Shown here: piece after piece, positions 49,398-57,738 of the stretch
Position numbering within the stretch: position 1 is the first letter of the stretch
Layout of the letters: each line of letters opens with the position of its first letter
DNA from: Fulvivirga lutea
Lineage (GTDB): Bacteria; Bacteroidota; Bacteroidia; Cytophagales; Cyclobacteriaceae
Assembly: GCF_017068455.1 (NCBI RefSeq)
Contig: NZ_CP070608.1
Span: 186,001 to 250,000 of the forward strand
Direction of reading: 5' to 3'
DNA length: 64,000 nucleotides
Program-made: the position numbers and the translations under genes
The notes under the pieces: generated by a model
What the model was told of the DNA's origin: nothing
Database searches by the model: none
Seen by the model: the letters and a program-made list of their open reading frames with translations, nothing else

Positions 49398-49906
49398 TTT
49401 TTTAATTTTAAAAGTAACTGCTCATATCTACCACTTGCTTTTAGTTTATCCACTTTAACTAAATATTTTCCGAAAACATATATAATTAACAATCTGATAG
49501 AGATATAAATTATTGGTATAGAGATTAAAACCACTTCACCAAACATGCCCCTACCGGCATTTTTAAATGATTCCCCATGGTTAGGAATAATTTCTAAAGG
49601 AATAAATCCCAATACCAATTCGATAAAAGAATGAATTAAATAAATACTTAAACCAGAGATAATTGAACTGTAAGGTGTTTTGCTATAAGCCTTCCAAAAG
49701 TACAGATAGATAAATGTACAAATGGGGTAAATAACTACTCCTAAATTAAACCCCTCAGCAAACGCTTTAATCATAAAAAAGGAGCTCAAAAGCAGGCAAA
49801 AAACAAATAGTATCTTAAAAATTAGAAAATAACGACTTGCAGAGTTTATGTCTTGCAAAATGATCGCCTCCTTGGCTATTTGAGCTGATTTAGATAATTT
49901 GCTCAC
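49394..49906 (-). CDS. Small polytopic membrane protein, unknown
   Basis: The 170-residue protein has four predicted membrane helices, with FKILFVFCLLLSSFFMI (about 30-46) and VVLISIPIIYISIRLLIIYVFGKYLV near the C terminus. No family is recognised. It is translationally coupled to dtd (4-base overlap upstream) and to mazG (4-base overlap downstream), so it is certainly co-expressed with these housekeeping genes. The reason for that company is not apparent. Confidence 0.72.
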   Translation of the reverse strand: MSKLSKSAQIAKEAIILQDINSASRYFLIFKILFVFCLLLSSFFMIKAFAEGFNLGVVIYPICTFIYLYFWKAYSKTPYSSIISGLSIYLIHSFIELVLGFIPLEIIPNHGESFKNAGRGMFGEVVLISIPIIYISIRLLIIYVFGKYLVKVDKLKASGRYEQLLLKLKK

Positions 49907-50355
49907 TGCTTGTTTTTCGTATCGATAATAATTGTTACAGGCCCATCATTCACTAAACTAACCTTCATATCTGCACCAAACTCACCGGTTTTAATTTCTT
50001 TAGACGTATGGACTTCCAACGCTTTAATAAAATCTTCATACAAAGGTATAGCCACATCGGGTTTGGCAGCTTTATTATAAGAAGGCCTGTTGCCTTTTTT
50101 TGTATTGGCATGCAGAGTAAATTGGCTGATGACTAAAATATTGCCATCCACATCCATCACACTTTTGTTCATTACACCTTCCTCATCATCAAATATTCGT
50201 AGGTTGGCAACCTTTTTACTCAACCATTCTATATCCTCTTGATTATCAGCATCTTCAATGCCTAACAAGATCATCAAACCTTGACCAATATGGCCTTTAA
50301 TTTCATGATTAATTTTAACTGATGCTTCAGAAACTCGCTGAATAGCTGCAATCAT
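49903..50355 (-). CDS. dtd: D-aminoacyl-tRNA deacylase
   Basis: Dtd removes D-amino acids from mischarged tRNAs. The 150-residue protein has the start RVSEASVKI, the key SQFTLHANTKKGNRPSY block (about 77-93) and the Gly-cisPro-type C-terminal motif VSLVNDGPVTI. It overlaps the small membrane protein gene downstream by 4 bases. The DUF1232 gene ends 36 bases upstream on the same strand, so five genes may form one transcript. Confidence 0.95.
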   Translation of the reverse strand: MIAAIQRVSEASVKINHEIKGHIGQGLMILLGIEDADNQEDIEWLSKKVANLRIFDDEEGVMNKSVMDVDGNILVISQFTLHANTKKGNRPSYNKAAKPDVAIPLYEDFIKALEVHTSKEIKTGEFGADMKVSLVNDGPVTIIIDTKNKQ

Positions 50356-50390
50356 AGATAATTGTAATTTTGATTAGGAATGATAGGTAT

Positions 50391-50798
50391 TTAGCCTTCT
50401 TGGAGGCTATTCTCCCACTCTAAGAACTTATCAATTTCTTCTTGAAGTTTGTTGTACACCCAAAGCACAACGGTAAAGTCATCGATCAAACCGGTGATAG
50501 GAATAAAGTCAGGAACCAAATCAAGCGGGGTAACAAAATACACTATGGCCGCCACAATTAGAAGTATATTCTGAACCTGAATATCTCTATATTCTCCTTT
50601 TCTGTAAGCCTTTACCATCCTTATAAGTGTGCGTAGGCGAGTGGCCAGCTTAGATGTTGTGACCGCAGAAACGTCTATTTCGGATAACTTATCTTTTGAG
50701 ACATTAAGAAGTTGTCTCATCCGATTATTATTTCCCAAAAGTGCTCCTGCCCTCCGTCTCGCATTTTTAAAAAATTTATTTCCTTCTACATTCTTCAT
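50391..50798 (-). CDS. YkvA/DUF1232 family protein
   Basis: The 135-residue protein has the DUF1232 core (about 75-115) with IVAAIVYFVTPLDLVPDFIPITGLIDDF, a short membrane-associated hairpin found in many bacteria. The N-terminal 60 residues are basic and helical. The function of the family is not established; YkvA-like proteins are small, membrane-linked and often near transport or stress genes. It lies 9 bases downstream of the 50808 gene. Confidence 0.9.
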   Translation of the reverse strand: MKNVEGNKFFKNARRRAGALLGNNNRMRQLLNVSKDKLSEIDVSAVTTSKLATRLRTLIRMVKAYRKGEYRDIQVQNILLIVAAIVYFVTPLDLVPDFIPITGLIDDFTVVLWVYNKLQEEIDKFLEWENSLQEG

Positions 50799-50807
50799 TC
50801 TACTTAA

Positions 50808-51329
50808 TTAAAAAGTCTCCCAAATCTCACGTTTCACCGAAAGTAACGCATGCTGAATAGGGTCTGGTTCCTTTTGCATGGTTTTCTCAAAAATCTGCTT
50901 CGATAAATCCACCCCTGTGGCTTTTTCATCTAAATTGGAAACTGCCTCGTTAATAGTAACAATCAAGTCTTCCTTGGCTGATTTTACAAGCTCCCATGCA
51001 TCTTCACTCATATATAACTGCTGCGAAACATTATGATTATATTCTTCTCTAATTTCATTCAACAATATTTGCTGAAACTCTCTTGCTGTGTAGTTTCCAT
51101 TATTTAACCTGACAATCAGGTTATTCGGGCTAATGCGCTCCAAAAACAAACAAACACGTTCATATGCATGCAATCTGTTAGGCATAACCGTTTCTATGCT
51201 TTTACCTCTTACCTCCAGTCTCTTTTTATCCAACTCAGCATTAATAAATGATTTTACAATCAAATACATGGCATATAATACCAGACCTGCAGGAATAATG
51301 ATTTTACCGAACTCAATTAGTGCTTCCAT
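50808..51329 (-). CDS. Single-pass membrane protein, unknown
   Basis: The 173-residue protein has one N-terminal hydrophobic helix (about 8-26, KIIIPAGLVLYAMYLIVKSF) and a cytoplasmic helical domain. NRLHAYERVCLFLERISPNNLIVRL (about 51-75) and LLNEIREEYNHNVSQQLYMSEDAW are the best-ordered blocks. I cannot name the family with confidence, although similar proteins seem common in Bacteroidota. It leads the minus-strand unit with DUF1232, dtd and mazG. Confidence 0.7.
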   Translation of the reverse strand: MEALIEFGKIIIPAGLVLYAMYLIVKSFINAELDKKRLEVRGKSIETVMPNRLHAYERVCLFLERISPNNLIVRLNNGNYTAREFQQILLNEIREEYNHNVSQQLYMSEDAWELVKSAKEDLIVTINEAVSNLDEKATGVDLSKQIFEKTMQKEPDPIQHALLSVKREIWETF

Positions 51330-51351
51330 ATGTTTAGCTTAACGAATAACG

Positions 51352-51359
51352 TATTTTTG
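51352..51359 (+). promoter_or_regulatory. -7 box of the A-type carrier gene
   Basis: TATTTTTG matches TAnnTTTG, 55 bases before ATG 51415. Confidence 0.5.
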
Positions 51360-51414
51360 TGTTAAGAAGGTGAATTTAAGAAAGTACGAGAGAATATTAT
51401 AACTCAGTGATAAA

Positions 51415-51723
51415 ATGCAAGCAATAACTCCAGTAACCATTACCGATAAAGCCGCTGAAGAGATAAAAAACATCATGGAAAATAAGAATATTCCAGAAGG
51501 TTATTTATTGCGAATTGGCATTAAGGGTTCAGGTGGTTGTGCTGGTTTTGAATATATGCTTGGTTTCGATAAGCAAAAAGAAACTGACCTTGTTTATGAA
51601 GTTGCAGGAATATCCGTATTAGTTGAAAAAAAGCACACCATGTACCTACTAGATTTAGAAGTAGATTTTCATGAGGGCGCAGATGCCCGAGGCTTTACCT
51701 TTGTGAAAAAACAACCAGCCTAA
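51415..51723 (+). CDS. HesB/IscA-like protein with a single cysteine
   Basis: The 102-residue protein has the HesB/IscA fold: ITDKAAEEIKNIMENKN, YLLRIGIKGSGGCAGFEYMLGFD (C42) and GISVLVEKKHTMYLLDLEVDFHE. A-type carriers bind Fe-S clusters through three cysteines, in GCSG and the C-terminal CGCG tail. Here the tail is GADARGFTFVKKQPA with no cysteine, so cluster binding in the usual way is not possible. It may be a non-binding homologue or bind at a dimer interface through C42. It has its own promoter. Confidence 0.85.
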   Translation: MQAITPVTITDKAAEEIKNIMENKNIPEGYLLRIGIKGSGGCAGFEYMLGFDKQKETDLVYEVAGISVLVEKKHTMYLLDLEVDFHEGADARGFTFVKKQPA

Positions 51724-51730
51724 TGCCTGA

Positions 51731-52084
51731 CTAGTGTCTGAACTTCATCGACACTGTGGCTCGTTTACACTCACCATTGATAGGTGGATTAAACTTAGAA
51801 AGACTAACCTCCACCTCATTCACACCTTCTTCTTTTAATATTCGTTTGCCAATGTTGTTCACCACATGTTCCAAAAGTTTGGAAGTGTTGGCCATTTCCG
51901 TTTTGGCAATAGCATACAACTTTTCATAATCTACAGTCTTAGCCAGATCATCATTTTCGGCCGCATCACTAAAATCTGTATCTACAGTAATGTTGAGTTC
52001 AAAGTGGTTGCCGTTTTCTCTTTCAACCGCATGGTAACCATGATAGGAATAGAAGGCCAGGCCTTCTAACGTAATCTTACCCAT
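51731..52084 (-). CDS. folB: Dihydroneopterin aldolase
   Basis: FolB converts dihydroneopterin to 6-hydroxymethyl-dihydropterin in folate synthesis. The 117-residue protein shows ITLEGLAFYSYHGYHAVERENGNHFELNITVDTDF (family signature with Tyr, His and Glu) and KTVDYEKLYAIAKTEM. The end block VEVSLSKFNPPINGECKRATVSM holds the conserved Lys. Its start shares one base with the stop of the DivIVA-domain gene upstream, so the two are co-translated. Confidence 0.93.
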   Translation of the reverse strand: MGKITLEGLAFYSYHGYHAVERENGNHFELNITVDTDFSDAAENDDLAKTVDYEKLYAIAKTEMANTSKLLEHVVNNIGKRILKEEGVNEVEVSLSKFNPPINGECKRATVSMKFRH

Positions 52085-52836
52085 TATTCGAAATCGTCAA
52101 AAAAAGAGTTATCAGAGCTATCAGAAGATGGAGCCTCCACAGGTTTTGATTCTTCTTTCTTCTCCTTATTTTCTGGTTGCGGTTTCTCCACTTTCAGTTC
52201 CTTAGGTGCAGGAGGTTCCGTGTTTTCTAATTTGGTGTCAAAATCAAGGGTAAGCTTCTTACTGGCAGGTTTACTATCCCGCTTCACTTTCATGAGCTCT
52301 TCGTCAATATCGATTTGTTTAAGTTGAGCTTTTACGCGATTCGCTTTTTCAATAGCCTCACTGGCAAAAGTCTTAATGTCCGATAAAAGATCTTCTTTAA
52401 CATTTTCAAGGTTTCTATAAATCTGAGCCATTGATCTGAGCCTATCTTCCATATCATCGACAGCCGTTTTTGACTTCATCTCAGCTTCTTCTATCATATC
52501 TTTGGCTTTCGACTTGGCCTCGTTCATTAACGCCTCGGCCTTCATCTCTGTTTCCTTCATATGTAGTTGCGCAGCTTTAGTAGCCTGATCAATCATGCTT
52601 GCACCAGTATCCTCAGCAGTTTTCAATGTTTTAAAGAGCGAGTTCTCTACCTCTCTCAATTTCTCAACTTCCTTCTCCGATGACTCAAGCTTGATTTTGA
52701 GCTCTTTGTTTTCGTCCTGCATTTTCTCCCATTCAGTTGAGAGTGTTGCTAAAAACGCCATAACTTCATCTTTATCAAGGCCTCTGAAAGCCTTCTCAAA
52801 CGTCTTTTGGCGTATTTCTAATGGCGTAATTTTCAT
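52084..52836 (-). CDS. DivIVA-domain coiled-coil protein
   Basis: The 250-residue protein starts with the DivIVA lipid-binding head ITPLEIRQKTFEKAFRGLDKDEVMAFLATLSTEWEKM (about 2-38). A long coiled coil (about 40-180) follows, with a low-complexity Lys/Pro/Glu-rich tail (about 195-250). DivIVA-like proteins recognise curved membranes and steer division or polarity factors. The family is best known from Gram-positives, so its presence in a Bacteroidota genome is notable but not unprecedented. It lies between the WD40 gene and folB. Confidence 0.9.
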   Translation of the reverse strand: MKITPLEIRQKTFEKAFRGLDKDEVMAFLATLSTEWEKMQDENKELKIKLESSEKEVEKLREVENSLFKTLKTAEDTGASMIDQATKAAQLHMKETEMKAEALMNEAKSKAKDMIEEAEMKSKTAVDDMEDRLRSMAQIYRNLENVKEDLLSDIKTFASEAIEKANRVKAQLKQIDIDEELMKVKRDSKPASKKLTLDFDTKLENTEPPAPKELKVEKPQPENKEKKEESKPVEAPSSDSSDNSFFDDFE

Positions 52837-52863
52837 GTTTCTATATTGCTATCCAACTATAAT

Positions 52864-53778
52864 CTATAACTCTAAATTCCAAATCGATATTGTTCGATCG
52901 TCACTGGCACTTACTAACAAATCATTATGATTTGTCCATAACAGTTTGTTTACCGATGTTCCATGCCCCGCATGCCTTGCTTTATCAATAACCTTCAGTA
53001 GTTTAAATCGTTCAGCATCCCATACTTTTATCGATTTATCCATGCTACAAGTTACAAAATGTTTGCCATCCGGGCTAAAAGCTATATTATTAATGGCATA
53101 CATGTGGGCAACTATATCTTCTAATAACATGTACCCGGCTTCAACATCCCAAATTTTTAAATGTGCATCTCGGCCAGCACTCAACAACAGCTTATTATCC
53201 GGACTATACTTCAGTGTAAAAACACTATTATCATGCGCAGCATCAATGCTATACTTTTCTTCATGATTCTCTAAATCGAAAATCTTAATGGTATTATCAC
53301 TAGTTCCTACTGCTATTTCTTGCCTTTCTTTATTGATTGAAATGGTTCTTACACTCTTTTCAGCTACACTAATTTTATCGATTAATTTCAAAGGTGTTAA
53401 TGAAAGAATATAAAGTATCCCATCACCACCGCCTACGTACATTTTATTTTTGTACGACTGAATATCAAAAATGGCCGATTCTAAGAATTTAAGTGAGGCT
53501 CGCTCCTCTTTTCCATCCAAATCAATGAAGTGAACGCCCTCGTAATTATGCCCGATTGCCAGTACATTGGCATTTCGAAGGTAATGTAGTCCGTAGATCG
53601 AATTAGGCAATTTAGCAACTAGTTTACCTTTATCGGGCTCTGAAAGGTCCCATTGTACCACCATGCCATCGCCTGCTGCAGAAAAGAAAATGTTATCCGA
53701 AGAAAAGCCTTCTAGTGTATAAACAGCATCGTTATGGCCCTTATATGAATCTATTTTATTGACCACAACCTTACTCAT
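52864..53778 (-). CDS. WD40 repeat propeller protein
   Basis: The 304-residue protein is a single seven-bladed beta-propeller. GH..D..VYTLE, VGTSDNTIKIFDLENHEEK, LSAGRDAHLKIWDV, VTCSMDKSIKVWDA and VSASDDRTISIWNL are consecutive GH-WD units. It has no signal peptide and so is a cytoplasmic scaffold. Its role is unknown; it leads the unit with the DivIVA protein and folB (28-base gap, then 1-base overlap). It is divergent from the phosphopantetheinyl transferase gene. Confidence 0.92.
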   Translation of the reverse strand: MSKVVVNKIDSYKGHNDAVYTLEGFSSDNIFFSAAGDGMVVQWDLSEPDKGKLVAKLPNSIYGLHYLRNANVLAIGHNYEGVHFIDLDGKEERASLKFLESAIFDIQSYKNKMYVGGGDGILYILSLTPLKLIDKISVAEKSVRTISINKERQEIAVGTSDNTIKIFDLENHEEKYSIDAAHDNSVFTLKYSPDNKLLLSAGRDAHLKIWDVEAGYMLLEDIVAHMYAINNIAFSPDGKHFVTCSMDKSIKVWDAERFKLLKVIDKARHAGHGTSVNKLLWTNHNDLLVSASDDRTISIWNLEL

Positions 53779-53840
53779 AACCTGAATTTGACTAAATTGG
53801 TAATTTTAAGCAAATAAGCACGATCTGAGCTACTATATCA

Positions 53841-54479
53841 ATGCCTCTAGAAAAAATCGAAGAAATAACTCCATCCAGGCACCTCGTTCTATGGCATATC
53901 AATGAATCTGAAAGTGAATTACTTCAATTAACTGGTAATAGTCCTGAATTGCTACGGAAGCTTTCAGAAATAAAAGTTGATACTAAAAGGTTAGAATTAC
54001 TGGCTGCATGGGCGAGCTTGTTAACTCTCTCCAAAAGTCTTTCATTTCAGTTTAATGGCCTTAGTAAAAATGAAAATGGAAAACCCATATTAATAGGCTC
54101 ATCGCGTGAGATTTCTATTACACATTCTTATCCTTATGTTGCTGTAATACATGATATCCAATCTGATGTTGGAATTGATTTGGAGCAACCGAAGGATAAG
54201 TTGTTAAAGATCGCTCACAAATTCTTATCTGAAGCTGAGTTAAAGGGTTCTTACAATGACATTGTAAAGCTTTGTATTCTATGGAGCGCCAAAGAAGCCA
54301 TGTATAAAATTTACTCAAAAAGAGGTTTAATCTTTAATGAACATATGATTGTTGAACCATTCGATTTATCAAAATCTGGCACGATTACTGGCCTTATTCA
54401 TATGAATGAGTACAAAAAAAAGGTTAAATTACATTACAGGGTAACACCGGATTATGTTCTTGTTTTTAACCTAGACTAA
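53841..54479 (+). CDS. 4'-phosphopantetheinyl transferase (Sfp-like)
   Basis: The 212-residue enzyme transfers 4'-phosphopantetheine from CoA to a serine of carrier proteins. The metal and substrate residues are visible in VGIDLEQPKDKLLKIAHKFLS (about 112-132) and WSAKEAMYKIY (about 150-160); the pattern GIDxE ... WxxKEAxxK is complete. It lacks the partner of a non-ribosomal or polyketide system nearby, so it may serve acyl carrier protein. The redoxin gene start overlaps its stop by one base. Confidence 0.92.
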   Translation: MPLEKIEEITPSRHLVLWHINESESELLQLTGNSPELLRKLSEIKVDTKRLELLAAWASLLTLSKSLSFQFNGLSKNENGKPILIGSSREISITHSYPYVAVIHDIQSDVGIDLEQPKDKLLKIAHKFLSEAELKGSYNDIVKLCILWSAKEAMYKIYSKRGLIFNEHMIVEPFDLSKSGTITGLIHMNEYKKKVKLHYRVTPDYVLVFNLD

Positions 54480-55039
54480 TGATGAAATATATATTTAGCT
54501 TAATTATTCTGCTTTCGAGTCCCGCTTTTGGGCAGACAATTACCGATTTTACTGCTTTAAATGTTCAGGATGGAAAGGCTTTTTCCTTAAAAAATATGCC
54601 ATCAAAAAATGGAGTAGTGGTAATATTCACCAGTAACGTATGCCCTTACTCTGTTTACTACGAAGGTAGGATTACTCAGTTAGTTTCTGACTACGGAGAT
54701 CGGATACAGTTTATTCTTGTAAACAGTATGACTGATGATAAGGAGACAGCAGAGCAAATGAAAAATAAAATCTCCACCTGGGGATTGTCTGTACCTTACC
54801 TTGCGGATAAAGATGGTACGATAAGCAACCAATTTGGTGCACGTAAAAGCCCTGAAGTTTTTCTTCTCAAGCCTGTAGGAGGGGCATACAAGGTTTATTA
54901 CAAAGGATCAATTGATAACAACCCACAAGTTGCTAATGATGTAAAAGATCAATATTTAAAAAAGAATATTGAGAATTTGTTAGCAGGTAAATCTGCTGTT
55001 GCAAATTCAACCAGACCCATTGGTTGTATGATTAGATGA
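54479..55039 (+). CDS. Secreted redoxin (thioredoxin-like, TlpA-type)
   Basis: The 186-residue protein has a signal peptide (ending SPAFGQ) and a thioredoxin-like domain. The active-site cysteine lies in FTSNVCPYSVYYEGRI (about 52) with only one cysteine there. A conserved cysteine in the C-terminal RPIGCMIR probably acts as resolving partner, as in related peroxiredoxin-like periplasmic proteins. Two ATG codons (54479, 54482) are in frame; the first overlaps the previous stop. It ends immediately next to the stop of the SirB1-like gene. Confidence 0.85.
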   Translation: MMKYIFSLIILLSSPAFGQTITDFTALNVQDGKAFSLKNMPSKNGVVVIFTSNVCPYSVYYEGRITQLVSDYGDRIQFILVNSMTDDKETAEQMKNKISTWGLSVPYLADKDGTISNQFGARKSPEVFLLKPVGGAYKVYYKGSIDNNPQVANDVKDQYLKKNIENLLAGKSAVANSTRPIGCMIR

Positions 55040-55897
55040 TTAGATTAAATCGTTAACATCTCCTCCGGCAATTGCGCGGAGTAACAATTTTACTTCTTCG
55101 GTTTTAGAGTGCTCACCGATCTTCTCGAATGCATTCATTAGGTTTCTTAAGGAACGCCTTATTATATCGACATTGCTACAGGGTTGAAAGAAATTTTCCT
55201 GAGGATTAATTCTCAGCTCAGCAATGTAATTGTCAATATCATCTCTTGAGAAAATTAATCCTCTGTTAAATACATTAATATAAAATTGATGATGCTGTTC
55301 CTCTTTATAAGTAAGTATAAATAAATTGGGAAGATTGACGCCATATACCGGCATTTTTAAACGTTGTGCTACAAGCATATAAATGGCGCATAAGCTTATT
55401 GGATTTCCTTTTTTTGAATCCAATACCACGTTAATCATGGAATTACCCGGTGAATGAAAATTTTTTGTGTTAGCACCGAACTTTAATTTATTGAATAAGA
55501 CACTATTCAAAAGTTTCACCTGATCGATAGGGTGTGCATCAGGTTTAAATTCCAGCCATGCCTCATAATAAATCTGCTCTAAATCCTGCTTCAATTTTAC
55601 AAATTCGAGATCAGGATATTGGTAGGTGGCTATAAGCCAAAGGCCTTTTAACAAATCATCAGAATCTGTTTCATACCACTCTGTAAGTCTTTCTTGTAGT
55701 AACTCAAATTGAAGCACATGAATTAAATCTTCAATCCTTCGCTGTACAGAAGGGTTTAAATTACTCTCCCATTCCGTTTCCAGATAAGGTATTATTTCCT
55801 GTCCTAATGATTTGATTTTATCCTCTACGTGATTAATAATCTGAGAGTCTTCATCATCAAGTAATGATACTAGTGCTTTAAATTCGCTATCCTTCAA
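55040..55897 (-). CDS. SirB1/transglutaminase-like protein
   Basis: The 285-residue protein has the SirB1 transglutaminase-core type domain (about 110-240): GNPISLCAIYMLVAQRLKMPVYGVNLPNLFIL, with the Cys (CAIYM) and later His (HHQFYINVFNRG) of a possible catalytic triad. A helical N terminus precedes it and a short TPR-like C terminus (RRSLRNLMNAFEKIGE) follows. The activity of bacterial SirB1 proteins is not settled. It stands alone on the minus strand between convergent and co-directional neighbours. Confidence 0.88.
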   Translation of the reverse strand: MKDSEFKALVSLLDDEDSQIINHVEDKIKSLGQEIIPYLETEWESNLNPSVQRRIEDLIHVLQFELLQERLTEWYETDSDDLLKGLWLIATYQYPDLEFVKLKQDLEQIYYEAWLEFKPDAHPIDQVKLLNSVLFNKLKFGANTKNFHSPGNSMINVVLDSKKGNPISLCAIYMLVAQRLKMPVYGVNLPNLFILTYKEEQHHQFYINVFNRGLIFSRDDIDNYIAELRINPQENFFQPCSNVDIIRRSLRNLMNAFEKIGEHSKTEEVKLLLRAIAGGDVNDLI

Positions 55898-55949
55898 ATT
55901 AGATTATTTAGCCAGCTTTAATTTATGTCCGGAAAATTTAATTTCAAAA

Positions 55950-57575
55950 TTAGGTTTGTATAACTCCAACATTAAATTTCTCTACAGGAGCATGATCTGC
56001 CGCCTCTATACCCATTGAAATTACTTTTCTTGTTTCCCTGGGATCAATAATTCCATCTACCCACAATCTTGAGGCAGCGTAATATGGACTTAGCTCCTCA
56101 TTATATTTATCAGTAATTTCCTTCAAAAGCTTCTCTTCTGCTTCAGGAGTAATTTCTTCTCCCTTTGCCTTAAGAGTTGCTACCTTTATCTGAAGCAGAG
56201 TTTTAGCTGCCGAAGCCCCACTCATTACTGCTATTTGTGCTGTAGGCCATGCGTAAATTAATCTCGGATCGTATGCTTTTCCGCACATTGCGTAATTACC
56301 CGCTCCGTAAGAGTTGCCCATCATAATAGTAAACTTTGGTACGGTAGAGTTAGCCATAGCATTTACCATTTTGGCTCCATCTTTAATGATGCCTCCATGC
56401 TCCGCTTTGCTCCCCACCATAAAACCACTTACATCTTGTAAAAAAACCAAAGGAATTTTACGTTGGTTGCAGTTCATAATGAAGCGAGCTGCTTTATCAG
56501 CCGAATCAGAATAAATTACACCACCCATTTGCATTTCGCCTTTCTTGCTTTTCACCACCTTACGTTGATTGGCCACAATACCCACTGACCAGCCATCAAT
56601 TCTGCCATAGCCACAGACTATGGTTTTTCCATAAAGCGCCTTGTATTCGTCAAATTCTGACTTATCCACCAGCCGCTTAATTACATCTTTAACATCGTAT
56701 GGTTTTACCCTATCTTGAGGAATAATGCCCAACAAACTATCAACACTTTCAGATGGCTCTTCTGATTTAACCCGATCAAAACCTGCTTTCTCGTAAGCTC
56801 CAATTTTATCAAAAATCGATTTTATATAGTCCAAACAAGCCTCATCATTATCAAACTTATTATCAGTGACGCCAGATATCTCACAATGAGTGGAAGCGCC
56901 ACCGAGTGTTTCATTATCTATTGTTTCGCCAATGGCCGATTTAACTAGGTATGAGCCTGCGAGAAATATGGAACCTGTTTTATCAACTATCATCGCTTCA
57001 TCGGACATGATTGGAAGATATGCTCCACCAGCCACACAGCTACCCATAACAGCTGCGATTTGAACGATGCCCATTGAAGACATTTTTGCATTATTTCTAA
57101 ATTGCCTTCCAAAGTGCTCTTTATCAGGAAAAATTTCATTTTGCATTGGCAAAAACACTCCGGCACTATCTACTAAATAGATGATTGGAAGTCTATTTTC
57201 CATAGCCACTTCCTGAGCGCGTAAATTCTTTTTGGCAGTAATGGGGAACCATGCACCCGCTTTTACAGTGGCATCGTTGGCTACTATTACGCACTGTCTA
57301 CCCTGAATATAGCCAATGCCTGTTACCACACCACCCGATGGGCAGCCTCCTACTTCTTGATACATACCCTCACCAGCAAAGAGACCTATTTCAAGAAATT
57401 CGGATTCATTATCGGTAAGATAATTAATTCTTTCCCTGGCAGTGAGCTTTCCCTTTTCATGCTGAGAAGCTATTTTCTTCTCGCCACCGCCAAGTTTTGT
57501 TTTATCCGATTTAGTCTTTAATTGATAAATGAGTTGCTTAAGGTTATCCTCATTCTTATTGAATTCTATATCCAT
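55950..57575 (-). CDS. Acyl-CoA carboxylase carboxyltransferase (beta) subunit, MCC-like
   Basis: The 541-residue protein transfers CO2 from carboxybiotin to an acyl-CoA. N-terminal and C-terminal carboxyltransferase halves are both present. GGEKKIASQHEKGKLTARERI, GMYQEVGGCPSGGVVTGIG, SCVAGGAYLPIMSDEA and FLQDVSGFMVG resemble the methylcrotonyl-CoA carboxylase beta subunit of leucine breakdown. The biotinylated alpha subunit is not in the window. A perfect 20-bp palindrome 29 bases upstream suggests control by a dimeric repressor, plausibly sensing an acyl-CoA (inference). Confidence 0.9.
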   Translation of the reverse strand: MDIEFNKNEDNLKQLIYQLKTKSDKTKLGGGEKKIASQHEKGKLTARERINYLTDNESEFLEIGLFAGEGMYQEVGGCPSGGVVTGIGYIQGRQCVIVANDATVKAGAWFPITAKKNLRAQEVAMENRLPIIYLVDSAGVFLPMQNEIFPDKEHFGRQFRNNAKMSSMGIVQIAAVMGSCVAGGAYLPIMSDEAMIVDKTGSIFLAGSYLVKSAIGETIDNETLGGASTHCEISGVTDNKFDNDEACLDYIKSIFDKIGAYEKAGFDRVKSEEPSESVDSLLGIIPQDRVKPYDVKDVIKRLVDKSEFDEYKALYGKTIVCGYGRIDGWSVGIVANQRKVVKSKKGEMQMGGVIYSDSADKAARFIMNCNQRKIPLVFLQDVSGFMVGSKAEHGGIIKDGAKMVNAMANSTVPKFTIMMGNSYGAGNYAMCGKAYDPRLIYAWPTAQIAVMSGASAAKTLLQIKVATLKAKGEEITPEAEEKLLKEITDKYNEELSPYYAASRLWVDGIIDPRETRKVISMGIEAADHAPVEKFNVGVIQT

Positions 57576-57603
57576 AAGTAGGTTGTCATTCTTTATAATT
57601 TGT

Positions 57604-57623
57604 ACTTACAAACGTTTGTAAGT
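57604..57623. promoter_or_regulatory. Perfect 20-bp palindrome before the acyl-CoA carboxylase gene
   Basis: ACTTACAAACGTTTGTAAGT is fully self-complementary and lies 29-48 bases before the ATG at 57575. Symmetric sites like this are bound by TetR-family acyl-CoA-responsive repressors. Confidence 0.65.
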
Positions 57624-57738
57624 TAACTGCCACAATTTTAAAGATTATCAGAGGAATAATTAAGTAAATGGAGCAATTAAGCAGTATTCAAATTGACTCA
57701 GTAACAGAAAGCGCCAGGAATATTGACTATTTACCTCG

